Shown here: positions 51,374 to 63,500 of the stretch, piece after piece | Numbering within the stretch: the first letter of the stretch is position 1 | How the letters are laid out: each line of letters opens with the position of its first letter | DNA from: Gemmataceae bacterium | GTDB lineage: Bacteria; Planctomycetota; Planctomycetia; Gemmatales; Gemmataceae | DNA length: 64,000 nt | Assembly: GCA_901538445.1 (NCBI GenBank) | Contig: LR594584.1 | Location: 962,655-1,026,654 of the forward strand | Reading direction: 5' to 3' | The notes under the pieces: model-generated | What the model saw: the letters and a program-made list of their open reading frames with translations, nothing else | Databases searched by the model: none | What the model was told of the DNA's origin: nothing | Position numbers and translations under genes: made by a program

Positions 51374-52246
51374 ATGGTAGCGAGAATTGCCTTTCTCAGT
51401 TTGGGTGCGACCGGAACTCTTTATATGCTGACGTGTTTGGGGGCGATTTGTCCAGTTACAATAGTTGCACTCGGAGACCAACTTGGCCCCCCTCCCGATA
51501 TTGATAGAGAACAGTTGAAAGCCGAGCCAATTGTCGAGCGGCGATTCAGCGGTGGAGGTGTTGTGACGTTTATCAATACGGAACACATCATCGCTACCTT
51601 CTTTGACAACATCGAAGTGTCCAACGCGAGAGAAGTGAGTGAGACCCCCGAGGAGCGCATTTGGGTTAGCCGGAAAGGTAGGTTACTCACTGTGACCCAG
51701 GGGATTGCACCTAAGATACACGGGGTCCGGGTCGTAAGTCGCGGTTGGGGCAACGACACCATCGTTGTGGAAAGCGGTGAGACTCTTCAACTCCCGCTCG
51801 AGGGGAGACAAGCGAGGACGTTCATCGCGCGCGGCGTCCTGGCCGCGGGTGGCTACCCGCCCCTGAGAGACGACCACGGGACACGACTTCCCGAATCCTA
51901 CCGCCTCAGAGATGTGAAGGTCGGAGACTGGGTTTTGATCGAATACACCCGCCGCAACGGCGTCGATTTTCTGGATGCGGTCGTCATCGCTCGGCGTCCG
52001 GGCGGAAAAGTTCCGGCCGCCCCCTGGGAGGACGACTTGGCCCGCGAAGGTAACTTACCAAAAGCGCGCTATCACGAGTGGCGCAACGCGCACTGGGATT
52101 GGGTCGAGCGGCGGATTCCTTACCCGGATCTTTATCACCCGGGAGGGTCGGAGGCCGGTGTCGCCCCACCCCCACGCCACGCGCTGGACAAGGCACCCGC
52201 TCCTCGGACCAGCGAACCCGACCACATCCCACCCGCCCGGCCGTGA
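51374..52246 (+). CDS. Hypothetical secreted protein
   Basis: MVARIAFLSLGATGTLYMLTCLGAICPVTIVALG signal-like; no antisense competitor of equal quality; lower GC. Confidence 0.65.
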   Translation: MVARIAFLSLGATGTLYMLTCLGAICPVTIVALGDQLGPPPDIDREQLKAEPIVERRFSGGGVVTFINTEHIIATFFDNIEVSNAREVSETPEERIWVSRKGRLLTVTQGIAPKIHGVRVVSRGWGNDTIVVESGETLQLPLEGRQARTFIARGVLAAGGYPPLRDDHGTRLPESYRLRDVKVGDWVLIEYTRRNGVDFLDAVVIARRPGGKVPAAPWEDDLAREGNLPKARYHEWRNAHWDWVERRIPYPDLYHPGGSEAGVAPPPRHALDKAPAPRTSEPDHIPPARP

Positions 52247-52525
52247 TGGAACCGCGTGTGGGAGATCTCGAAGATTTGGGGCGGCGTTATCGGTGCAATG
52301 ACCGTCGCGTTTCGATGAGTTCCGCGGCGGCTGTATCGAGGTAAGCGGTGCGCCGTCGGCCGCGATACGGTAGGCTCCCCAGCCTCGGCTATCCCTTTCG
52401 CACCTCATTTCCCCAAATCGCTGTCCGGTTGGCCGCCCGTCTGCGGGATAGTGGTGTCCGCCGAACCCGCCCGCCTGTGCCCGCCCCGCCGAACCCGCCC
52501 GCAATCCCTTCCGTGAGTGCCGGTT

Positions 52526-53926
52526 ATGACGCCCGTGCGTTTCCCGTCCCGCCGCGACGCGCTCCGCCTCGGGGCCGCCGGCGTCCTCGGCTGGTCCCTC
52601 CCCCAGTGCCTCGCCCTCGCCGCCGCGGGGAAGGCCGGGTCGAAGGCCGCCGCCAGGAACGTCCTCGTCGTGCTCGAGCAGGGCGGCCTCTCGCAGATGG
52701 ACACCTGGGACCCGAAGCCGGACGCGGTCGCCGAGCACCGCAGCCCGCACGCCCCGATCCGCACGAAGGTGCCCGGCGTCCACTTCACCGACCTGATGCC
52801 CGAGACCGCGAAGGTCGCCGACAAGCTCGCGGTGGTGCGGTCGATGTGCCACACCAAGGCCGGGGCCAGCGGCCACCCGGACGGCACACAGTACGCGCTC
52901 TCCGGGTCGCACCCCGGCAGCCCGCTCCGCATGCCGGACATCGGCTCGGTCGTGTCGCAGGTGCTCGGCACCGCGTGCCCGTACCTCCCGCCGTACATCA
53001 TGGTCCCCGGGAACCACGAGCAGGCCGCCCAGACGAGCACCGGGTTCCTGTCGGCCGGCACCAAGGTGTACAAGACCGGCGGCACCAACCTCGCCGACCC
53101 GAAGTGGAAGGTCGGCGGCCTGGAGCCGCGTCCCGAGACGAGCGCCGAGCGGCTCGCCGGCCGCGAACAACTCCTCGGCACCATGAACGCCCGGTTCGCG
53201 CAGGGCAGCACCGCGGCGTTCGGCGGCATGGACCGGTTCTACGAGCAGGCGTTCGACACGCTCACCAGCCCGAAGGTGGCGAAGGCGTTCGACTACCAGG
53301 GCGAACCGCTGTCGGTCCGCGAGCGGTACGGCATCGGCCACCGCGGGGCGTGCTACCTCGTCGGCCGCAAGCTCATCGAGGCCGGGGTGCGGTTCGTGAC
53401 CGTGGACGCCCGGTGGCCGCTCACCCCCGAGGTGCCGGGCGGGTTCAACCTGAACTGGGACCACCACGACTACATCTATTCAAAGGGGTCGTGCGGCACC
53501 GTCCGCGACAAGGCCGGCGGCGAGGGCCGGTACGGGATCGGGCACTGGGTGATGATGGGCTCGACCGACCGGGCGTTCGCGGCCCTCATCGCCGACCTGG
53601 ACCAGCGCGGCCTGCTGGCCGAGACGCTCGTGTGCTTCGTGACCGAGTTCGGCCGCACCCCGAAGCTGAACAAGTTCCAGGGCCGCGACCACTGGACGAA
53701 CGCATACTCGATCGCGTTCGCCGGGGCCGGGGTCCGCGGCGGCCAGGTGATCGGAGCGACGGACAAGGACGGCGGGCACGTGGCGACCGACCCGTTCACG
53801 CCCGAGGCCTACGCCGCGACCATCTACGAGAAGCTCGGCATCGACCGCACGAAGCCGCTGTACACGTCGAACAACCGCCCCGTGTTCCTCGGCCACGACG
53901 CCGACCCGATCCCACAGTTGCTGTGA
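52526..53926 (+). CDS. DUF1501 domain-containing protein
   Basis: MTPVRFPSRRDALRLGAAGVLGWSLPQCLALAAAGKAG; VLVVLEQGGLSQMDTWDPKPDAVAEHRSPHAPI; VTEFGRTPKLNKFQGRDHWTNAYSIAFAGAGVRGGQ. Confidence 0.93.
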   Translation: MTPVRFPSRRDALRLGAAGVLGWSLPQCLALAAAGKAGSKAAARNVLVVLEQGGLSQMDTWDPKPDAVAEHRSPHAPIRTKVPGVHFTDLMPETAKVADKLAVVRSMCHTKAGASGHPDGTQYALSGSHPGSPLRMPDIGSVVSQVLGTACPYLPPYIMVPGNHEQAAQTSTGFLSAGTKVYKTGGTNLADPKWKVGGLEPRPETSAERLAGREQLLGTMNARFAQGSTAAFGGMDRFYEQAFDTLTSPKVAKAFDYQGEPLSVRERYGIGHRGACYLVGRKLIEAGVRFVTVDARWPLTPEVPGGFNLNWDHHDYIYSKGSCGTVRDKAGGEGRYGIGHWVMMGSTDRAFAALIADLDQRGLLAETLVCFVTEFGRTPKLNKFQGRDHWTNAYSIAFAGAGVRGGQVIGATDKDGGHVATDPFTPEAYAATIYEKLGIDRTKPLYTSNNRPVFLGHDADPIPQLL

Positions 53927-53930
53927 CGAA

Positions 53931-55103
53931 ATGAGTACCGACGGACAACCGCCGCGCGACCTCACCGCCGAGGAACTCGCGCGGCAGCAGTCCTCGTACT
54001 CTGACCCGGACATCCGCATATTTCGCGACCCCGCACACATCCGCATGAACCCGGGTATGTACATCGGGAACGTGCGAACCGAGGGACTTCACGCGATGCT
54101 GTTGGGTATCGTCGGGGAGTTCCTCGGGTCAGTCGGCCCTCACGCAGGCCGGACCCTGGCCGTGACTCTCCACCCCGACGGTTCGGTACAGGTCGCCGAT
54201 TCTTTTCCGCGAGCCGATTTCCGCGGAACTCGCAGTCTGACCGAAGCATTCCGAGAGACCTTCTGGCTTCCCGGCTGGCCTTGGCTTCAATCGGCTTCGG
54301 CCAACGCGCTCTCCGAGTGGTGCGAGGTCGAAGCCGACCACGCCGGCCATCGGCACCGTCAGAAGTACGACCGCGGGCAACCAACCGGCGACGGGGGGAT
54401 CGTCGGACCCGCACGGGGGGAAGGGCTGACGATCTCTTTTCGACCTGACGCCTCAGTCTTCGAGAGTGTTCAATTCCATCCCGACATCATTCGCGAGCGA
54501 CTGCGGGAGTACGCCTTCCTCAATGCGGGGGTGCGTTTCACGCTCACGGATAATGTCACCGGTACGATTGAGGTGTTCGAGTTTGCCGGCGGCGTCGCGG
54601 ACTTTGTTCGGTGGCTCAACGTCGGTTCGCAGCACTTGCACCCCGGAGTGCTGTTCACCCGGGGCGAAGTCGGTGACGTTCGCTACGAGGTCGCGATGCA
54701 GTGGTGCAGGACTGACGAGACCATCGAGCGGCTTTACGTCAACGACCGCATTGCGCCGCTCGGTGGCACACCGATCACTGGAATCCGCACCGGAGTGACT
54801 CGAGTTGTCAATGCATTCATTCGCAACTACCTGCCCGACGCGGCTCCGGCGAAAGGTAGCAACGTGCGAAACGGGCTCACGGCGGTGGTGTCCGTGCGGA
54901 TGACGGACCCGTGGTTCGAGGGCGCGACGCGTTCGCGACTTGGTAATCACGAGGCAGAGGGGATTCTTGCGGCTGCGGTGAGCGAGTTGCTCCGGCGCGA
55001 GTTCGCGGCGAATCCGGCCGTCGCGGAACAGGTTGCATGGGCGGCCATCGCCGACGCGGAAGCAGAAGCCGTGGAGAAGCGTCGCCGCAAAAAGAAGCCG
55101 TGA
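53931..55103 (+). CDS. GyrB/ParE N-terminal-like protein with degenerate ATPase motifs, no TOPRIM domain
   Basis: IRMNPGMYIGNVRTEGLHAML matches GyrB 'VRKRPGMYIG'; LREYAFLNAGVRFTLTDN and GLTAVVSVRMTDPWFEGATRSRLGNHEA match the GyrB transducer domain. Confidence 0.8.
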   Translation: MSTDGQPPRDLTAEELARQQSSYSDPDIRIFRDPAHIRMNPGMYIGNVRTEGLHAMLLGIVGEFLGSVGPHAGRTLAVTLHPDGSVQVADSFPRADFRGTRSLTEAFRETFWLPGWPWLQSASANALSEWCEVEADHAGHRHRQKYDRGQPTGDGGIVGPARGEGLTISFRPDASVFESVQFHPDIIRERLREYAFLNAGVRFTLTDNVTGTIEVFEFAGGVADFVRWLNVGSQHLHPGVLFTRGEVGDVRYEVAMQWCRTDETIERLYVNDRIAPLGGTPITGIRTGVTRVVNAFIRNYLPDAAPAKGSNVRNGLTAVVSVRMTDPWFEGATRSRLGNHEAEGILAAAVSELLRREFAANPAVAEQVAWAAIADAEAEAVEKRRRKKKP

Positions 55104-55111
55104 CACCGCCG

Positions 55112-57154
<2,043 letters not shown>

Positions 57155-57265
57155 GTGCAGCCTCTCGGAGCGGTGGTTGGAGGTGGGAGCTGGGCAGTCG
57201 GGGAAGACAAGATGCCGACGGTCCGTCTCCCAATCTCCGACCCACTGCCACCGACCTCCAACTCG

Positions 57266-57937
57266 TCACTTATTGTCGGCCAGCTTGTCGAGCTGCCCGA
57301 GGAGCGCCTTGATCGACGGCCGGTCGGTGGTGTGCTCGCCCACGTAAGCGTACACGACGTTCCCCTTGCGGTCGAGGATGTACGTCGAGGGCTTGGCCCG
57401 GTCGCCGGTGATGCCGAGCACGGTCACCGCGGCCATGTCCTTGTCGAGCAGCAGCGGGATCGGCGACGGCTTGTCGCCCTCGCGGGCCTTGGCGGTGGTG
57501 AGGAACTCGCCGGCCTTCTCGGACGGCCCTGGGAACACCACCAGCACCTCGGCCCCGCGCTTCTTGAACTCCGCCGCGTTGGCGACCAGCGCGTTCATCT
57601 GCGCCAGGCACCCCGGGCAGAACACCCCGCCGGGCGACTGCGGCATCCCCTTGGTCATCACGAGGACGACGTTCGCCTTGCCGCGGAAGCTCGCGAGGTC
57701 GACCTGCTTGCCGTCGAGGTCGATGAACGTGAGCGGCACCTTGTCGGCCGCGACGGTGCGGGTCTTGGCCGCGGGCGGGTCGTCGAGGAACTGTTTGGCG
57801 ATCGACGGGAGGTTGGAGGTGTCGAACGCGTACCCGTAATCGACCTTCGGGTACGACTTGTGCTTGGGCTCGTCGGAGCACCCGGCGAGCGCGGCGGCGC
57901 AGAACAGCGCACAGAAGCAGACACCCGGGCGGGTCAT
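57266..57937 (-). CDS. Redoxin (AhpC/TSA-like) lipoprotein
   Basis: MTRPGVCFCALFCAAALAGCSDEPKHK lipobox; GKQVDLASFRGKANVVLVMTKGMPQSPGGVFCPGCLAQMNALVANAAEFKKRGAEVLVVFPG. Confidence 0.85.
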   Translation of the reverse strand: MTRPGVCFCALFCAAALAGCSDEPKHKSYPKVDYGYAFDTSNLPSIAKQFLDDPPAAKTRTVAADKVPLTFIDLDGKQVDLASFRGKANVVLVMTKGMPQSPGGVFCPGCLAQMNALVANAAEFKKRGAEVLVVFPGPSEKAGEFLTTAKAREGDKPSPIPLLLDKDMAAVTVLGITGDRAKPSTYILDRKGNVVYAYVGEHTTDRPSIKALLGQLDKLADNK

Positions 57938-58007
57938 GGCGGCACCCTGGAACGAGAATGAGCGGGTCGGAAGTGGTCCCCGCTCATCATACGCCCCGCC
58001 GCGGCCG

Positions 58008-60341
58008 TCACAACATGCTGAACGGGTCGATGTCCACCTGGAACTCGACCCCGCTCGGCGGCTTCGCGATCGCGAGGACGTCGCGGAGCACGGCGTGCAG
58101 CACCCCGCTGTCGGCCGACTGCACCTGGAAGTGGAACCGGTAGTAGTTGTTCAGGCGGAACACCGGGCACTCGGCCGGGCCGAGGGTGCGGACCTGCGCG
58201 CCCGCCTGCGCCCGCTTCGTGGCCTCGGCGAACGCGGCCGCGAGCGTGTCGGCGAACGCGGCCGCGGCCTCCTCCTTCTCGCTCCGCACGATGAGCCGGG
58301 CCATGCGGTGGAACGGCGGGTACTGGTGCTCCTTGCGGTGCGCCAGCTCGGCCCCGGCGAACGACACGAAGTCGTGCCCCGAGGCGAGCGTGATGCACGG
58401 GTGCTCGGGGGTGAACGTCTGGATCAGCACCCGCCCGCCGCGCTCGCCGCGGCCGGCGCGGCCCGCCACCTGCGCGAGCAACTGGAACGTCCGCTCGGCG
58501 CTCCGGAAGTCCGGCAGGTGCAGGCCGACGTCGGCGTTCACCACCCCGACGAGGGTGACGTTCGGGAAGTCGAGCCCCTTCGCGATCATCTGCGTGCCGA
58601 CGAGGATGTGGACGAGCCCGTCGCGGAACGCGTCGAGCACCCGCTGGTGGCTCCCGGGCTTGGACATCGTGTCCGTGTCCATCCGCTGCGACACGTACCC
58701 GGGAAACTTCTCCTCGATCTCGGCGTGGAGCTTCTCGGTGCCGAGCCCCTGGTACCGCATCCCCGGCTGCGCGCAGCTCGGGCAGTTCTGGAACGGGGCC
58801 GTCTCGAACCCGCAGAAGTGGCACACCAGCGCCGCCCTGGTGCGGTGGAACGTCAGCGCGAGGTCGCAGTTCTGGCACTGCGCGACGTGCCCGCACGCCT
58901 GGCAGTGGACGTGCGTACTGAACCCGCGGCGGTTCAGGAGCAGGATGATCTGGCCCTTGTCCTTCAGCGTGTCGCGCATCGCCTTTTCGAGCGTCGCGCC
59001 GATCGCGAAGTGCTTGCCGCTCGGCTTCGGCTCGTGCCGCAGGTCCACGACCTTCACCGCCGGCATCGGGCGGCTCTCGACGCGGTTCGGCATGCTCAGC
59101 AGCGTGTAGTTCCCGCGGGCCGCGTTCGACCAGCTCTCGAGGCTCGGCGTCGCCGACCCCATGAGCAGCGGGATGCCCTCGAGCCGGGCCCGCATCACCG
59201 CGACGTCGCGGGCGTGGTACCGCGGCGTCGACTCCTGCTTGAAGCTGTTCTCGTGCTCCTCGTCGATCACGATGAGGCCGAGCTTGCGGGTGGGCGCGAA
59301 GACGGCGCTGCGCGCGCCGACGACCACCTGCACGTGCCCGGTCGCGACCCGCCGCCAGTACCCGCCGCGCTCGGCGTCGGTGAGGTGGCTGTGCAGCACC
59401 GCGACGGTCCCGCACCGGCCCGAGAACCGCGAGATGGTCTGCGGGGTGAGCGAGATCTCGGGGACGAGGACGATCGCCTCCTTCCCCTGCTTCACGACCT
59501 CCTCGATGGCCCGCAGGTACACCTCGGTCTTGCCGCTGCCGGTGACGCCGTGGAGCAGGAACGGCTTGAACCCGCCCTCGGAGTGCAGCGCCGCCCGCAC
59601 CTGCTCCCACACCCGCTGCTGGTCGGCGTTGAGTTCGAGGGCGAGCGGGGGACGTGAGTCGCCCGGTTCTGCTCCCTCACCGGGGGACTCACGTCCCCCG
59701 CTCGCCTCGGTCTCAATTCGTTCGCTGAACTTCCGGAGCAGCCCCTTCTTGACCAGCCCCGCCACGACGCCCGTCGTGCACTTCGCGATGCGGGCCAGTT
59801 GGGTGATTTCGAGCGGCCGGCCCTCCTTCTTGAGCTTGTCGAGGGCGGACTTCTGCTGCGGGGTGACCGTCGGCAGCGGGTTCGGGAGGTGCTCCTTGGC
59901 GACCGGCTCGACGAACGCGGCGACGCGGGTGCCGGCGTTCTCGCGGACCCCCGCGGGCACGACCGCGTGCAGCACCTGCCCCCACCCGCACAGGTAGTAA
60001 TCGGCGATCCACCGGGTGAGCTTCATGAGGTGGTCGTCGATGATGGCGTCGTCGTCGAGGACGCGGAGCAGCGCCTTGGTCTCGAACGCGGCCGACGGCG
60101 GCTGGTCGGTGACGCGGACGCAGAACCCGACGGTCACCTTCCCGCCCCGGCCGAACGGCGCCTCGACGCGCTTGCCGACGCCGACCTTCTCGACGAGGTC
60201 GGTCGGGACCGCGTAGGTGTACTCGGTGTCGAGCGGCCGGTCGAAGACGACGTTGGCGAACAGGCCGGAGTGCGGCCCGGTGGCGACGGGCGGCTCCGCC
60301 TTGCGGCGGGTTCCGGTGTTGAAGAGCGAGGGGGCCGTCAT
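58008..60341 (-). CDS. priA: Primosomal protein N' (replication restart helicase PriA)
   Basis: VVFDRPLDTEYTYAVP; HGVTGSGKTEVYLRAIEEVVKQGKEAIVLVPEISLTPQ; DEEHENSFKQE; zinc-binding CQACGHVAQCQNCDLALTFHR...CHFCGFETAPFQNCPSC. Alternative start at 60386. Confidence 0.95.
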   Translation of the reverse strand: MTAPSLFNTGTRRKAEPPVATGPHSGLFANVVFDRPLDTEYTYAVPTDLVEKVGVGKRVEAPFGRGGKVTVGFCVRVTDQPPSAAFETKALLRVLDDDAIIDDHLMKLTRWIADYYLCGWGQVLHAVVPAGVRENAGTRVAAFVEPVAKEHLPNPLPTVTPQQKSALDKLKKEGRPLEITQLARIAKCTTGVVAGLVKKGLLRKFSERIETEASGGRESPGEGAEPGDSRPPLALELNADQQRVWEQVRAALHSEGGFKPFLLHGVTGSGKTEVYLRAIEEVVKQGKEAIVLVPEISLTPQTISRFSGRCGTVAVLHSHLTDAERGGYWRRVATGHVQVVVGARSAVFAPTRKLGLIVIDEEHENSFKQESTPRYHARDVAVMRARLEGIPLLMGSATPSLESWSNAARGNYTLLSMPNRVESRPMPAVKVVDLRHEPKPSGKHFAIGATLEKAMRDTLKDKGQIILLLNRRGFSTHVHCQACGHVAQCQNCDLALTFHRTRAALVCHFCGFETAPFQNCPSCAQPGMRYQGLGTEKLHAEIEEKFPGYVSQRMDTDTMSKPGSHQRVLDAFRDGLVHILVGTQMIAKGLDFPNVTLVGVVNADVGLHLPDFRSAERTFQLLAQVAGRAGRGERGGRVLIQTFTPEHPCITLASGHDFVSFAGAELAHRKEHQYPPFHRMARLIVRSEKEEAAAAFADTLAAAFAEATKRAQAGAQVRTLGPAECPVFRLNNYYRFHFQVQSADSGVLHAVLRDVLAIAKPPSGVEFQVDIDPFSML
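59640..59706. repeat. Palindrome with 21-bp perfect outer arms inside the priA coding sequence
   Basis: ggcgagcgggggacgtgagtc (59640-59660) vs gactcacgtcccccgctcgcc (59686-59706), inner cccggt/accggg (59662-59667/59679-59684). Confidence 0.92.
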
Positions 60342-60541
60342 GGCCGCGTGTCCCGTTGAGAGCGGTGCGAGCGTGTTCATGCGCACAGTTTAGCACCGGG
60401 CGCGCCGCGGCCACAAGGACGGTTGCCCGCCCCGTAGTATCGGCAGAACCGGCCGCCGAACGTGAGCCGCCGCGGCTTGGACGCCGGGGGCGGATCGGTT
60501 ATCATCTGTCGCTGTCGGTGGCCCGCTCTCCCCGAGGTGAC

Positions 60542-63500
60542 ATGCCGACTGACGACCCGATCGCCGGACCGCCCGGGGGCACCGAAGCCGTGCCCGGGTC
60601 CGCAATTGGGTCCGACGAGGCGGTCACCGAGACGGTCACGCGGGTCAAGACCCCGACCGACCCGGAGCCCCCGACCGCGACCGTGACGCCGGACGTCGCG
60701 GCGCTGCTCGCGGAGATGGGATTCGACGCCGAGCCGGACTCCGGCACCACGTGCGCCGCCCCGCCCCGCACCGGCCGCCCCGCCGAACCCGGGCCCCGCA
60801 CCGGGTTCCCCGCCGTCCCGGGCTACGAGATCGTCGGGGAGCTGGGCCGCGGCGGCATGGGCGTCGTCTACAAGGCGCGGCACCTGCGTCTCAACCGGAC
60901 CGTCGCCGTCAAGATGGTGCTGCGGTCCCGGGCGGCCAACCCGATCGCGACCGGCCGGTTCCTGATCGAGGCCGAGGCGATGGCCTCGGTCCGGCACCCG
61001 CACGTCGTGCAGGTGTTCGAGTTCGGCGAGTGCGAGGGGAACCCGTTCCTCGTGCTGGAGTACCTGTCCGGCGGGTCGCTCACCGAGCGGCTGGCCGCGG
61101 GGCGGGTCGCGCCGAACGACGCGGCGCGGATCATCGCGCAGCTCGCCCGGGCCGCGGCCGCGATCCACGCGGCGGGCGTCGTCCACCGCGACCTGAAGCC
61201 GGGCAACGTGCTGTTCGACGCGGACGGGCTCCCGAAGATCTCCGACTTCGGGCTCGCCAAGCGGGCCGCGTCGGACCTCACCGAGACGCAAGCGGTCATG
61301 GGCACCCCCGCGTACATGGCCCCGGAGCAGGCCGACGGACGGACCAAGTTCGTCGGGCCGCCCGCCGACGTGTGGAGCCTCGGGGTCATCCTCTACGAGT
61401 GCCTCGTGGGGGTGCGGCCGTTCGCGGCCCCGGCGGCCAGCGAGGTGCTCGCCCGGATCCTGACCTCCGACCCGCTCCCGGTCCGCCGGGTGGCCCGCGA
61501 GCTGGCCCCCGAACTCGAACTCATCTGCCAGAAGTGCCTCGAAAAGGAGCCGGCCCGCCGGTACGGCACCGCGGACGAACTGGCCGACGACCTGGAACGG
61601 TTCCTGATCGGCCGACCGATCAGCGTGCGGCCCCTGGGGCGCCTCGCCCGTGCGGCCCGGTGGGTGCGGCGGAACCCCGTGGTCGCGGCGCTCGGCGCGT
61701 TCGCCGCCGCAACGCTCCTCATCGTCCCCCCTGCCGCCCTGCTCTACCGCTCGCGGCTCAAAGCCGCGGAGGAGCTGACCGAGGCCCGCGCACAGGCCGA
61801 GGCGGAAGCGCGCCGCGCCGAGGCCGAGGCCCGGACCGCCGCGACCGTGAAGGAGTACCACAACCTGCTGGGCCGGGTGCGGCACGCCGCGTCCGACCCG
61901 CAGCCCGGGTGGACGTGGGACGGGCTCCGCGACCTTACGCAGGCCGGTGGGTACGCCGAGCGGGCCGGCGGGAGCGTCGTCGAACTGCGCTCGGCCGCGG
62001 CGGCGTGCCTCGCCGCGCCCGACGTCCGCGAGGCCGCCGTCGCCGCACGGGGTGTCCACGTCCGCGCGCTCGCGTTCCGTCCCGACGCCAAGGTGCTGGC
62101 CGTCGCCGAGGGGAAGGCGTGGATCGGGTGCCGCGTGTTCCTTGTGGACCCGACGACGGGCACTACCCTGCGAACGCTCACGTTCAGCGGCCCGCCGGTT
62201 CAGGGGTCGGGCGGCGGGTTCGCACAGGACGGCGCGCGGGTGGTCGCGTTCAGCCCCGACGGGCGGTGGCTCGTCGTCGGGTGCCGCAGCGGGCAGGTCT
62301 GTCGCTGGGACCTCTCGCTCGAGAAGCCGGCCGCGGCGACGTGGGCCGGCCACCGCAAGGAAATCACCGGCGTCGCCTTCGACCCGGACGGCGCGTTCTT
62401 CTACACGTCCGCGACCGACGGGACCGTGAAGCGGTGGGCGACGAGCGGCACCGGCAAGGAACCGGCGGCCGCCGCACCGCCCGACCCCACCGGCACCCCA
62501 GCCGCCGGCGGGTTGATCGCCCTCCCGGGCGAGCCGCGCCGGCTGGTCTTCGAGCGGAACGGCCTCGAATCGGCGGCACCCGAGACGCTCGCTCCGGTCA
62601 GCACCGAGCGGGTTCCCGGAGCGGGCGGGTGGCGGGCCGCGACGCCGACGGGGAGCCTGTTCCTCACCGACGGGCCGACGGGTCTGGCGGTCTGGGACCG
62701 GGCACTGCGGCAGTGCGGGCGGAACCTCGCGGACCCGGAACTCGGCGACAGCGCACAGCGCGGGTACGGGCGGGGCGCGACCGTGACCCCGTGCGGCGCG
62801 CTGGCGGCGACGTTCGCGGGGAGCACCGACGGGACGCTGCGGCTGTGGGACCTGACCCGCGGGCGGCTCGCACTGCGTGTGGTTCTCGGGGAGACGCTCG
62901 CCGCGGCCTTCAGCCCGGACGGGCGGCGGCTCGCGGTCGCCGCAGATCACAAGACCGTCATTTACGACGTTCGCCGCGGCCCCGAGACGCACACGCTCAC
63001 CCACGCCTCTCCGGTGCGCGCCTTCGCCGTTCGGCCCGACGGACGAGTGGTCACGATCGCCGCCGCGCCGCACCCCGGGGCCGACGGGTCGGTGGGCACC
63101 GTCGCACTGGAATGGCCCGCGGTCGGCACCGCTCCCCGTACGCTCTGGAACCGCACCACACAGCCGGTGTCGCCGACGTTCGCCGCCGCTCCGTTCGCCG
63201 GGGGCGTGGCCTTTTCGGACGGGAGCGGCTGGGTCGATTTCGAGTGCGGCGGGGCGATCCAGGGCCCGGGAATCCGCGTCGGGCTCCCCGGGGGCGACGA
63301 GTACGCCTTCCGGCCCGACCGCACGGGTCAGCGGCTGTGGATGACGCGGCAGAACCGGCTCACCGTGTTCGACGCACCGGCCCGCACGCCGCTCGCCGAG
63401 TGGCGGAACGACTTCGCGGACTTCACCTCGGGCCTCGGCGGGCTCGTGTGCGTCGACGCGGGCGAGCGGTACGCGGCGGTCGGCGGCCGCGACGGCACCG

